From positions 1-61,654 of the IMG/VR virus record IMGVR_UViG_3300047322_000377: 61,654 nt of DNA; one strand, 5' to 3'. The translations under genes and the position numbers were made by a program. The stretch comes from a virus. Numbering within the stretch: the first letter of the stretch is position 1; each line of letters begins with the position of its first letter. This document shows, one piece after another, positions 1-6,780 of this stretch. The notes below the pieces were generated by a model. That model searched no databases, was not told the origin of the DNA, and saw only the letters and a program-made list of their open reading frames with translations.

Positions 1-127
1 ATAACAAGGTTATTGGCGCCGTGGTGCATGTTGTGTACGTCGCAGCCCTGGTCTATGCGGGCTTTCCGGTGCTGGCGGCCATCTACGCGGTCGTTGCCTT
101 TGCCTTCCGTATTGCAGTCGAAATCAA
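1..127. repeat. terminal direct repeat, left copy (circular contig overlap)
   Basis: The first 127 bases are identical to the last 127 (61528-61654). Joining the two copies restores a continuous membrane-protein gene. An exact overlap of 127 bases is the size left by de Bruijn assemblers run at k=127, so it is best read as an assembly overlap of a circular or circularly permuted genome rather than a biological terminal repeat. Confidence 0.9.
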
Positions 128-152
128 GCTGGCTGCGAAGGTGGCGCCATGA
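1..152 (+). CDS. small membrane protein, 3' part (gene crosses the contig junction)
   Basis: This is the C-terminal part of the protein that starts at 61356; the reading frame enters at base 3 and stops at 150-152. Across the junction the whole protein is about 107 residues. It has hydrophobic segments, one ending in GLMVFALPG and another with VVHVVYVAALVYAGFPVLA, and a short basic tail (LAAKVAP). It looks like an integral inner-membrane protein with about three segments. No family was recognised. Its stop overlaps the next start (ATGA at 149). Confidence 0.75.
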   Translation, partial: NKVIGAVVHVVYVAALVYAGFPVLAAIYAVVAFAFRIAVEIKLAAKVAP

Positions 153-322
153 CGCCAGAACAACAAAAGACCATCGACGAGCGCAAGGCCCAAGGTTTCC
201 AGGTCGTGGGCAAGGACTATGACGGTGTCGTGCGCATAACCAAGGGCGCCGACGCGCGCGTGGTGTTCAAGAACGGCAGTGAGAAGCGCGGCCAGCATTA
301 CTTGGCGAGGGCGAAGGTATGA
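149..322 (+). CDS. hypothetical protein, 57 aa
   Basis: A short soluble protein, highly charged, with KDYDGVVRITKGADARVVF in the middle. It starts at an ATG that overlaps the upstream stop by 4 bases, and its own stop overlaps the next start (319), so it is translationally coupled within the early operon. No domain was recognised. Confidence 0.7.
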   Translation: MTPEQQKTIDERKAQGFQVVGKDYDGVVRITKGADARVVFKNGSEKRGQHYLARAKV

Positions 323-780
323 ACATCGATACGGAAAAGCTGGAAGCGCTGGCGCTCGCCGCTACGCCCGGGCCTTGGTATGCGGCCAAGACAACCATGA
401 ACACCAACCCGTTCTATGTCGTGCCAGCGGTGGGCATTGGTGCGGTGGCGATGATCCCGAAGTCCAAGGTCAAGCCGTTGCAGGCGAATGCCGAATTCAT
501 CGCCGCGGCAAACCCGGCCGTAGTGCTTGAACTGTTGGCCGAGATTAAGCGCCTGAAGGCTGAGCAGCCGGGCAAGATCACCATCGACGGCAACGAGCTT
601 AAAGAGCGCGACCTGATATGGGGTGTGATCGCCAACCTTCACGGGCCGAGCAGGTATCGCAGCAAGCGCGGCACCGAGCGTTGGGTGTTGGCGCGTAACG
701 CGTTCGGCTGTGGCAGCACCGTGGCGAATGGCCTGTGCCGTGAGTTCGGCTTTGACCCTGACGAGGAACTGCGCACATGA
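319..780 (+). CDS. Ead/Ea22-like early protein, 153 aa
   Basis: Residues about 1-80 contain TPGPWYA and the segment ANAEFIAAANPAVVLELLAE. This pairing is typical of the Ead/Ea22-like family found in early regions of lambdoid and Pseudomonas phages, whose biochemical role is not settled. The last 70 residues (ITIDGNELKERDLIWGVIAN onward) form a second, separate-looking segment that may be a fused small domain. The gene is coupled by ATGA overlaps to both neighbours. Confidence 0.65.
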   Translation: MNIDTEKLEALALAATPGPWYAAKTTMNTNPFYVVPAVGIGAVAMIPKSKVKPLQANAEFIAAANPAVVLELLAEIKRLKAEQPGKITIDGNELKERDLIWGVIANLHGPSRYRSKRGTERWVLARNAFGCGSTVANGLCREFGFDPDEELRT

Positions 781-962
781 AGTGGAAAGGCTCAGGCCCG
801 CACGCCATCAGCAGGGACGAAGGCTACGTTATTGCGCGTTACCGCGTGGCCGACGTTGAATACTTTCGCCCCAGCCTGCGCGGCTCTTTCATCGGCGCCC
901 CGTTAAAGGACAAGGATGAAGCCAAGCGCGTGTGCATCGATCACCATAAGGAGGCCCGATAA
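777..962 (+). CDS. hypothetical protein, 61 aa
   Basis: A small basic protein with several aromatic residues (ARYRVADVEYFRPSLRG). It overlaps the gene before by 4 bases and the gene after by 1 base, and a plausible AAGGAGG lies just before the next start, so it belongs to the same operon. No recognisable family. Confidence 0.65.
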   Translation: MKWKGSGPHAISRDEGYVIARYRVADVEYFRPSLRGSFIGAPLKDKDEAKRVCIDHHKEAR

Positions 963-1153
963 TGGCCAGTCCCATACTGAAACACTTTGAATACGAGCAT
1001 CTAACTGAAGACCTGCATGATGTGGTCGCCCCAATTGTTTTTTTGGCAGAGAAGCTTGATCTACTGGTGCCGGATGGTCCCGAGAAGTCGGCCGGCCTGC
1101 GCAAGTTGTTGGAAGCCATGGACTGCATGATTCGCGCCGCCACCAACAACTAA
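962..1153 (+). CDS. Acb2/Tad1-type hairpin-domain protein, 63 aa (candidate anti-CBASS/anti-Thoeris sponge)
   Basis: The sequence reads as a two-helix hairpin. HFEYEHLTEDLHDVVAPI forms the first part, then FLAEKLDLLVPDGPEKSAGL, then RKLLEAMDCMIRAA. The order F/Y-x-Y-x-x-L, then LA, then P-D-G-P-E-K-S, then L-x-K-L-x-E-A and R-A-A is that of the small phage hairpin domain grouped with Acb2 and Tad1. Family members bind cyclic oligonucleotide or gcADPR signals and so block CBASS or Thoeris. That this copy binds such ligands is inference. It is the last gene before a strong terminator, with an AAGGAGG-type ribosome site. Confidence 0.65.
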   Translation: MASPILKHFEYEHLTEDLHDVVAPIVFLAEKLDLLVPDGPEKSAGLRKLLEAMDCMIRAATNN

Positions 1154-1164
1154 TGGCAATACCC

Positions 1165-1191
1165 GGAGTGGTTCGCTACAATAACCACTCC
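1165..1191. promoter_or_regulatory. perfect 9-bp inverted repeat, possible operator
   Basis: GGAGTGGTT and AACCACTCC flank a 9-base spacer. The inner 17 bases have the GGTT-N9-AACC spacing of the operator-like sites found at other transcription units of this genome and share 12 of 17 bases with them. It lies between the end of the early operon and its terminator, so it could be an operator or only an RNA hairpin. Confidence 0.45.
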
Positions 1192-1225
1192 TGAGCACTA
1201 CCGACGCGGCTCCCCAGCTGCCATG

Positions 1226-1247
1226 ACCCGCACACGCGGGTTTTTTT
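1226..1247 (+). terminator. rho-independent terminator of the early operon
   Basis: Stem ACCCGC/GCGGGT with a 4-base ACAC loop, followed by seven T. It closes the plus-strand early operon that runs through the contig junction. Confidence 0.85.
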
Positions 1248-1342
1248 ATGACATAATTTTGATGCGGCTAGGCTGATCCCCGAAAAGACGTTTCCTCGCG
1301 TCCTGCCGCACACTCCTGAGGAATTACTGTGAGGATGGTAAT
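1248..1342 (+). other. short structured leader before the HNH-like gene
   Basis: No gene. TGCGGC near 1262 can pair with GCCGCA near 1305, enclosing a GACG/CGTC hairpin, so the transcript leader of the next gene may fold. GAGG stands at 1331-1334, before the GTG start. No clear promoter was seen. Confidence 0.4.
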
Positions 1343-1918
1343 GTGGCTAGACTTGTGTACGGGGTCGGAATCAACGACGTTCCCGGATCTTCAGCGAAAC
1401 GGAATCCGATCTATATCGCGTGGTACGGGCTACTAACAAGGTGCTTCTCCGCGACATACAGAGAAAAATATCCAACGTACCGAGGCTGCACCATTGATCC
1501 TGCATGGCTCAGGTATTCAACGTTTGCAGAGTGGGCAGCCACTCGATTAGGTGACGGCATGTGCCTAGACAAGGACATCCTTCTCCCCGGCAACAAGCAT
1601 TACTCGCCTGAGCTTTGCGCATTTGTACCGAAGTGGCTGAACGCATTCATATCGAATATGAAGCAAAAGGATCGCGGCGAGCTGCCTATGGGCGTCCAGA
1701 AATACGGTAATCGGTTTATTGCGCGGTTTGGGTGTCGCGGCACGGCAATGTATCTCGGCTCATTCATGGATGCTGAGTCTGCGCATGCCGAGTATTTAGC
1801 GGTGCGCAAGGTTGAAGTCGCCAAGCGGATAGATACCTACAGTAAGATGCCGGGCGCCATTGCTGATGTAGTTGCCGCCCTTGTATACTTGCTTGACGCA
1901 GATGAACGCCCAGGCTGA
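1343..1918 (+). CDS. AP2/HNH-type homing-endonuclease-related protein, 191 aa
   Basis: It starts at GTG 1343 with GAGG 9 bases upstream. The N-terminal half has the pattern NPIYIAWYGLLTRCFS, PTYRGCTIDPAWL, LDKDILLPGNKHYSPELCAFVP, seen in phage proteins related to homing endonucleases. The C-terminal half (about residues 115-165, GVQKYGNRFIARF then YLGSFMDAESAHAEY) looks like an AP2 DNA-binding domain. A complete H-N-H catalytic set is not obvious, so nuclease activity is uncertain. It stands alone between the early operon and the structural region, with lower GC than its neighbours, as expected for a mobile intruder. Confidence 0.6.
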   Translation: MARLVYGVGINDVPGSSAKRNPIYIAWYGLLTRCFSATYREKYPTYRGCTIDPAWLRYSTFAEWAATRLGDGMCLDKDILLPGNKHYSPELCAFVPKWLNAFISNMKQKDRGELPMGVQKYGNRFIARFGCRGTAMYLGSFMDAESAHAEYLAVRKVEVAKRIDTYSKMPGAIADVVAALVYLLDADERPG

Positions 1919-2038
1919 TGGGCTATGCGCGCGCAAGGGTGGCCGATAGCGGGTCATGACCGTAGTACCACTCAAGCCGGAGATAAGCACCGGCCATCTG
2001 CAACACCTTCACCCAACCCAAACCTGATGGAGCAGTAC

Positions 2039-2326
2039 ATGATGATCAAACGATTCCTCTGTTATGCCGCGCTGGCGATCTGCGCATGCTTCGGCCCGTC
2101 CGTGTACGCCATGGAGCGACCGGTAAGTTACCTGGTCAGCTCGATGGACCGCATGAGTGACATGCACCTGGCTGCCACCGCGCGCCTGGAGCTGACCCTT
2201 GCCCAATGGCGAGAGGGCAGTGAAGCCACTGACAGTACGATCAGTTCCAACCTGCGCGCATCGAGCAATCACTTCGTCATGTCCTCGGTCAGCGCTCCAG
2301 AAGAGCCCGTAGTCAACTTGTCCTAA
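2039..2326 (+). CDS. secreted small protein with signal peptide, 95 aa
   Basis: The start is chosen at ATG 2039 because GGAG lies 6 bases upstream and the protein then begins with a classical signal peptide (MMIKRF, a hydrophobic stretch to CFGPSVYA, then cleavage before MERP). The mature part is about 70 residues, mostly polar with an amphipathic helix (MHLAATARLELTLAQW). There is a lone cysteine in the signal but no good lipobox. Function unknown. It is followed by a terminator, so it is a self-contained unit, perhaps a moron. Confidence 0.55.
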   Translation: MMIKRFLCYAALAICACFGPSVYAMERPVSYLVSSMDRMSDMHLAATARLELTLAQWREGSEATDSTISSNLRASSNHFVMSSVSAPEEPVVNLS

Positions 2327-2344
2327 GCCTACGCGCCACCCGAA

Positions 2345-2374
2345 AAGCCCCGCCCTCAACCAGCGGGGCTTTTT
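2345..2374 (+). terminator. rho-independent terminator
   Basis: Stem AGCCCCGC/GCGGGGCT with a 10-base loop and a run of five T. It separates the secreted-protein gene from the terminase operon. Confidence 0.85.
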
Positions 2375-2382
2375 CATGCCTG

Positions 2383-2417
2383 TTGCTTAGTACCTGCGAT
2401 GGTTCGATAATCAAACC
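2383..2417 (+). promoter_or_regulatory. terminase-operon promoter with overlapping 17-bp operator
   Basis: TTGCTT (2383-2388), a 17-base spacer and GATAAT (2406-2411) make a sigma70-type promoter. The -10 box is the centre of the palindrome GGTTCGATAATCAAACC (2401-2417). The same layout recurs at 10323-10357, and the palindrome again at 22841. The coding start (2449) is 38 bases after the -10. A protein bound to the palindrome would block RNA polymerase. Confidence 0.7.
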
Positions 2418-2448
2418 TACTGTTTCCACTTTACATCTGAGGCTATCC

Positions 2449-3066
2449 ATGACCGCAACGGCCAAGAAGGCGCCCGTCAAGCGCGCCCCGCCCAAACCAA
2501 AGACAGAGACGCCAAGCGTCAAGGTGCCAGGCAAGAAGGCGCCAGCCAAGCCAAAGGCCGTGCGCAAGCCCGCCACCCCCAAGGTCAAGAAGCCCATCGG
2601 GCGCCCTACCGACTTCTCCGAGGCGCTGTGCGAAGAGATTTGTATGCAGCTGGCAGAAGGCAAGTCGCTCACCGCTGTATGCGCTGATGAAGCCATGCCG
2701 CACAAGTCGACCGTGTTCCGCTGGCTGTATCGACACAAAGAGTTTCGCGACCGCTACGCATACGCGAAGGAAATTAGCGCCTACGCCATAGAGGAAGAGG
2801 CCTACGAAATCGCCGACGACGGCCGCAACGACTGGATGGAGGTTTACGACAAGGACGGGAATGCGGGCTACAAGATCAACGGCGAGCACGTCCAGCGTTC
2901 GCGCCTGCGTGTTGATACCCGCAAGTGGTTCATGGAGCGGATCGCGGCGAAGCGTTTCGGCAACAAAGTCGACGTCAACCACGGTATTCAGGAGAACAAC
3001 CCGATTACCACCCTGATGGGCCAAATGGCTGGCAAAGTCCTCAAACCGGTGGCTGAACATGAATAA
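2449..3066 (+). CDS. terS: terminase small subunit, 205 aa, with basic N-terminal tail
   Basis: Residues about 50-205 match the Sf6-type small terminase family: GRPTDFSEALCEEIC, then a helix-turn-helix (SLTAVCADEAMPHKSTVFRW) and the RVDTRKWFMERIAAKRFG segment. It recognises phage DNA and presents it to TerL during packaging. The first 50 residues are almost only K, A, P, T and V, a histone-H1-like tail ending in an AT-hook-like KKPIGRP. An in-frame upstream extension to 2383 exists but would start inside the promoter, so ATG 2449 is preferred. Overlaps the next gene by 8 bases. Confidence 0.85.
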   Translation: MTATAKKAPVKRAPPKPKTETPSVKVPGKKAPAKPKAVRKPATPKVKKPIGRPTDFSEALCEEICMQLAEGKSLTAVCADEAMPHKSTVFRWLYRHKEFRDRYAYAKEISAYAIEEEAYEIADDGRNDWMEVYDKDGNAGYKINGEHVQRSRLRVDTRKWFMERIAAKRFGNKVDVNHGIQENNPITTLMGQMAGKVLKPVAEHE

Positions 3067-3787
3067 AGCGCGCGCCTGTGTGAAATCTGAGCATATCGGC
3101 GGGGCAATGCCTTGCGCGTTTGTCGCAGGCGCGCGCAAATCAGGCATCTATGCCATCCGCAACAACGTAACCGGAAAGATTTACCTCGGCTCAAGCTCTG
3201 ACTGTGTGCGTCGGTATCGCGAGCATTCAAGTCGGCTGGCCCGTGGCGCGCACGTCAACGCGAAGCTTCAAGCGTCATGGAACAAGCACGGTGCCGAGGC
3301 GTTCGAGTTCGTAATGGTGCTGACCGTTATGAATGACGACGACCTTGAAAGCATTGAGCAGCAGATGCTCGACGAGCAGGACGTAGTCGCCACTGGTTAC
3401 AACCTGTCGCCCGTTGCTGGCCGAACCACAGGCTGGAAGGCCACGCCAGAAACAAGGGCTCGCATGTCCGCCGCCGCCAAGCTTCGCGATAACAGCGTGC
3501 AGGTGGCCGCGATGGCTGAAGCGACTCGCGGCAAGAAACGACCGCAATATGTGCTCGATGCAATGCTAGCCGGACGGCTCGCCAAAGGAACAACCCCAGA
3601 AACTAAAGCGAAGATGTCAGCTTCTGCCGTGGCGCGCGGGCCGTACACCTACGAGCAAGCCAAGGCTATGGCAGCCATGTACGACACCGGATCGTCATTC
3701 AGGGCTGTCGCCCGACACTTCGGCATCAAGAACCATATGGTGGTCAAGGGCTACATCGAGCGATACCGCGCAGGTGATGGCGCATGA
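3059..3787 (+). CDS. GIY-YIG homing endonuclease with NUMOD3 motifs, 242 aa
   Basis: The N-terminal catalytic domain has SGIYAIRN at about 28-35 and KIYLGSS at 40-46, followed by R-R-Y-x-E-H, which together are the GIY-YIG nuclease signature. Two NUMOD3-like DNA-binding repeats follow (TPETRARMSAAAKLR and TPETKAKMSASAVAR), then a C-terminal helix-turn-helix-like tail (SFRAVARHFGIKNHMVVKGY). It sits between terS and terL, overlapping both by a few bases, which is a typical homing site in a conserved gene pair. It is probably selfish rather than needed for packaging. Confidence 0.85.
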   Translation: MNKARACVKSEHIGGAMPCAFVAGARKSGIYAIRNNVTGKIYLGSSSDCVRRYREHSSRLARGAHVNAKLQASWNKHGAEAFEFVMVLTVMNDDDLESIEQQMLDEQDVVATGYNLSPVAGRTTGWKATPETRARMSAAAKLRDNSVQVAAMAEATRGKKRPQYVLDAMLAGRLAKGTTPETKAKMSASAVARGPYTYEQAKAMAAMYDTGSSFRAVARHFGIKNHMVVKGYIERYRAGDGA

Positions 3788-5367
3788 CTACCTGGCGCAC
3801 AGAACACAAACCCATTGAACAGATGACGCAGGCCGAGTTTGTTACCGCGCTCGAAGATCCTGTTTGGCGATTGAATTCGCTCTATTTCATAAAAACTAAA
3901 GACGACGCCGGCAACGATGATGAGGACGAGGGCTCTGAAGGTGTAGTTGTTCGCTTCAAACCGAACAGAGCTCAACGCGCGCTGATGGATCGGCTGCATT
4001 ACAGAAACCTAATTTTGAAGGCCCGCCAATTGGGCTTCACGACCTTCATTCAAATCTACTTCCTCGACGTCGCGCTGTTCTCGCCCAACCGCAACCTGGG
4101 CGTGATCGCCCACACCGAGGACGCGGCGAAGAAGATCTTCAAGAAGATCAAGTTCGCCTATGACCGCCTGCCCGAGGTACTGCGCCAGGCGATGCCGCTG
4201 AAGACCTGCAACATGCTGGAAATGACGCTCGCCAATGGCAGCACCATCCAGGTGGGCACGTCGATGCGGGGCGACACCATCCATTACCTGCATGTGTCCG
4301 AGTACGGCAAGATTTGCGCCACCAACCCGGCCAAGGCTGAGGAAGTGGTGACCGGTTCGTTCCCGGCTGTGCCTGATACTGGGATCATCTTCATCGAGTC
4401 GACCGCTGAAGGCCGTGGCGGCGACTTCTTCGACAAGTCCAACCGTGCCGAAGCCCTGCATGAGTCGGGCGTCAAGCTGCGCCCCAAGCAGTTCCGCTTT
4501 CACTTCTTCCCATGGCACGACGAGGACGGCTATCAGTGCGATCCAGCCGGCGTGATCATCAGCCTGAAGGAGCACAGCTACTTCGACGAGCTGGAAGGCA
4601 AGATTGGCAAGCCGATCACCATCGAGCAGCGCGCCTGGTGGATCACCACCCGCGACGAACTGTTCGGCGGCCAAGATGAGCGCATGTGGCAAGAGTACCC
4701 ATCGACGTCGAAGGAAGCGTTTCAGCAGTCGACCGAAGGCACCTACTACAAGATGCAGCTCATTGCCGCGCGCAAGCAGAAGCGCATCACCACCGTGCCG
4801 TACCACCCGGGCGTGCCGGTCAATACCTTTTGGGACATCGGCCACAGCGACGGCACGGCCATCTGGCTGCATCAGCGCGTGGGCCAGCGCGATAACTTCA
4901 TTGGTTTCATCGAGGGATGGGTCGAGCCCTACAGCTACTTCGTCGCCGAGCTGCAAAAGACCGGCTATGTGTGGGGCACGCACTACCTGCCGCACGACGG
5001 CAACCATATCCGCCAGGGCGAGGACATCAGCAAGTCACCCAAGGAAATGCTTGAGAGCCTGGGCCTACGACACATCGAGATTGTCCAGCGCGTCAGCGAG
5101 TTGCAGCACGGCATTCAAGCCACGCGTAACGCTTTTAGCACCTACTGGTTCGATGAGGTAAACTGTAAGGAAGGGCTCGCGCACATCGAGTTGTACAAGA
5201 AGGCCTGGAACAGCAAGACCCAAACATGGAGTGACCGCCCGCTGAAGGACGGCCACACAGAGGCAGCAGACGCCTTGCGCCAACACGCGCAGGGATATAT
5301 CGACCACGGCCCGCAGAAGAGCGTCGCAAGCGTTCGGGGCTCACGCAAGAGTTGGAGGACGGCATGA
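3784..5367 (+). CDS. terL: terminase large subunit, 527 aa
   Basis: The packaging ATPase/nuclease motor. The Walker-A-like motif is KARQLGFTT (79-87), the Sf6/P22-type variant with R-Q-L-G. The acidic Walker-B-like element is YLHVSEYGK. The C-terminal RNase-H-like nuclease has DIGHSDGTAIW and ends with the HTEAADALRQ helix. Length is normal for the family. It overlaps the GIY-YIG gene by 4 bases (ATGA at 3784), so it is translated by coupling to the inserted gene. Confidence 0.92.
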   Translation: MTTWRTEHKPIEQMTQAEFVTALEDPVWRLNSLYFIKTKDDAGNDDEDEGSEGVVVRFKPNRAQRALMDRLHYRNLILKARQLGFTTFIQIYFLDVALFSPNRNLGVIAHTEDAAKKIFKKIKFAYDRLPEVLRQAMPLKTCNMLEMTLANGSTIQVGTSMRGDTIHYLHVSEYGKICATNPAKAEEVVTGSFPAVPDTGIIFIESTAEGRGGDFFDKSNRAEALHESGVKLRPKQFRFHFFPWHDEDGYQCDPAGVIISLKEHSYFDELEGKIGKPITIEQRAWWITTRDELFGGQDERMWQEYPSTSKEAFQQSTEGTYYKMQLIAARKQKRITTVPYHPGVPVNTFWDIGHSDGTAIWLHQRVGQRDNFIGFIEGWVEPYSYFVAELQKTGYVWGTHYLPHDGNHIRQGEDISKSPKEMLESLGLRHIEIVQRVSELQHGIQATRNAFSTYWFDEVNCKEGLAHIELYKKAWNSKTQTWSDRPLKDGHTEAADALRQHAQGYIDHGPQKSVASVRGSRKSWRTA

Positions 5368-5729
5368 CGCAGCACTACGTCACAAGCAAGATCGTTCAGG
5401 CCCGGCATCAAGACCGCCAGGACATCCCCGGCTATGCCGTGAAGTACGAAGACGGTTACACCAGCTGGAGCCCGGCGCCGCAGTTCGAGGCCGCATCGGT
5501 TGCCTTGGGCCAGGTCGGTCACCTGCCGCCGCACGAACAACGCATGGTCGCCGAGGCGGCACAGCTGAATGACCGCATCCAGAAGCTGGAAGCCTTCACC
5601 CATACGCCGCTGTTCGCCTCGCTGGGTGATGACGTTCGCGAGTTGCGGGCGATGCAGCTCAAGGCTATGAGCCTGTACGGCGACATCCTCGGCAAGCTGC
5701 TGAACAAGATGGAGGCGCCCGCTCAATGA
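5364..5729 (+). CDS. small phage protein with DGYxSWSP and crAss001_48-like segments, 121 aa
   Basis: Starts at ATG 5364 with GGAGG just upstream, overlapping terL by 4 bases. Residues about 1-48 include GYAVKYEDGYTSWSPAPQFE, a segment often found in small phage proteins. Residues 55-118 (PPHEQRMVAEAAQLNDRIQK, then LRAMQLKAMSLYGDILGKLL) look like the crAss001_48-related helical family. Function unknown. It is coupled to the Tad2-like gene after it, so the pair may be co-produced. Confidence 0.65.
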   Translation: MTQHYVTSKIVQARHQDRQDIPGYAVKYEDGYTSWSPAPQFEAASVALGQVGHLPPHEQRMVAEAAQLNDRIQKLEAFTHTPLFASLGDDVRELRAMQLKAMSLYGDILGKLLNKMEAPAQ

Positions 5730-6334
5730 GCCAGTCCGCCACCGAGAACCTGAATTTCTGCGACGCCCTACGTGCGATCAAGGCCGGCAAGCGTGCCCAG
5801 CGTGCCGGCTGGAACGGCAAAGGCCTGTTCGCCTTCCTTCAGCCAGGCAGCGTGCACGGCCCGTACATCGGGCATAAGTTTCAGTTGGCCATGGAGTCGG
5901 CCCCGGATGAAGTCGAAACCATCGACGGCGTGAGCGTGGCTCTGTTCGACACCAACGGCGCCGAGCACACCGCCATGCGTTACCCGCAGCTGTGCCTGTC
6001 CTTTCCGAGCGGCACCTTTGGCGCGTGGGCACCGAGCCAGACCGACATGCTGGCCAGTGACTGGCTGGTCGAAGAAGCCGCGAAGGAAGCGCTGCCGCCG
6101 CTTGCCAAGTACGCCCGGGGTTATGCCATCGTCGACCGCCGCGATACTCGCACACTGTCGGCGCTGAAAGAATTTGCCGTGTCGATTCCATCACCTGTCT
6201 CGCGTGACGACCTGTCATTTATGGTCGTTCACCCCTCACTCCGTGAAATCGAGGAAGGCGAGCGGATTCCTACCTATCGCGCCGCGTGGAGTGATCGCGA
6301 GGACAGCCTAGTATTTGTGGCGGGCAGCGAATGA
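5726..6334 (+). CDS. Tad2-like (DUF2829) protein with C-terminal extension, 202 aa
   Basis: Residues about 10-118 carry the DUF2829/Tad2 pattern: NFCDALRAIKAGKRAQRAGW, then NGKGLFAFL, PYIGH, and near the end FGAWAPSQTDMLASDWLVEE. Tad2 proteins of other phages sequester the signal molecules of Thoeris (and in some cases CBASS) defense. Ligand binding here is inference. The remaining 80 residues (KYARGYAIVDRRDTRTLSAL onward) are not part of the known short domain and were not recognised. It lies in the packaging operon with ATGA overlaps on both sides, so it would be made with virion genes. Confidence 0.75.
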   Translation: MSQSATENLNFCDALRAIKAGKRAQRAGWNGKGLFAFLQPGSVHGPYIGHKFQLAMESAPDEVETIDGVSVALFDTNGAEHTAMRYPQLCLSFPSGTFGAWAPSQTDMLASDWLVEEAAKEALPPLAKYARGYAIVDRRDTRTLSALKEFAVSIPSPVSRDDLSFMVVHPSLREIEEGERIPTYRAAWSDREDSLVFVAGSE

Positions 6335-6768
6335 ACGCGCCCGTCCTCGACCTGACTAACCGCTCGTTTACCCGAGTGCTCGGCGACCTGACGATCATCG
6401 GCACTTGGTACGGCGCCGACATCAACGAGTGCGAGCCGGTGCTGTGCCTGGTGCCGACCTTCCGCATCAACATGTTCGACGGCGTGTCGATCCGCTCCAA
6501 GCCGTGCTGTGTGGCGCTTTCTGCTGCCTACCTGTACGACGAGCCTGGTTACTTGCTCACACGGGCGCGTGAATTCAGCCAGCTGATGGGCTTTAGCGAC
6601 GACATGCAGCGCACGCACAAGATCGCCGAGGCGATTCACGGCAGCCTGCAAGACCTGATCCAGATGCCGCCGCGACCGGTGATTGGTTCGTTCGTGGGCG
6701 CAGACGCGACGCTGACCGACCAGGACACTGGCCGCCAGACCACCCACGAATTGCATCACCATTACTAA
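6331..6768 (+). CDS. hypothetical protein, 145 aa
   Basis: Follows the Tad2-like gene with a 4-base overlap and precedes portal. It is a soluble mixed alpha/beta protein with an unusual CCVALSAAYLYDEPGYL segment and a histidine-rich end (HELHHHY). No family was recognised. Its position suggests either a virion accessory or a second anti-host protein. Confidence 0.65.
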   Translation: MNAPVLDLTNRSFTRVLGDLTIIGTWYGADINECEPVLCLVPTFRINMFDGVSIRSKPCCVALSAAYLYDEPGYLLTRAREFSQLMGFSDDMQRTHKIAEAIHGSLQDLIQMPPRPVIGSFVGADATLTDQDTGRQTTHELHHHY

Positions 6769-6780
6769 GGAGAGACGCCT

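Noticed and set aside
1248-1342. Possible tRNA or intron in the folded leader
   Set aside because: The pairings do not form a cloverleaf and no T-loop sequence or intron core is present.
1925-2038. Longer N-terminus for the secreted protein
   Set aside because: The extension destroys the signal peptide and lacks a ribosome site, whereas ATG 2039 has GGAG at the right distance.
4604-5161. A plus-strand open frame inside terL
   Set aside because: The product is almost only S, R, P, A and T, typical of a shifted reading of a GC-rich gene, and terL is well conserved here.
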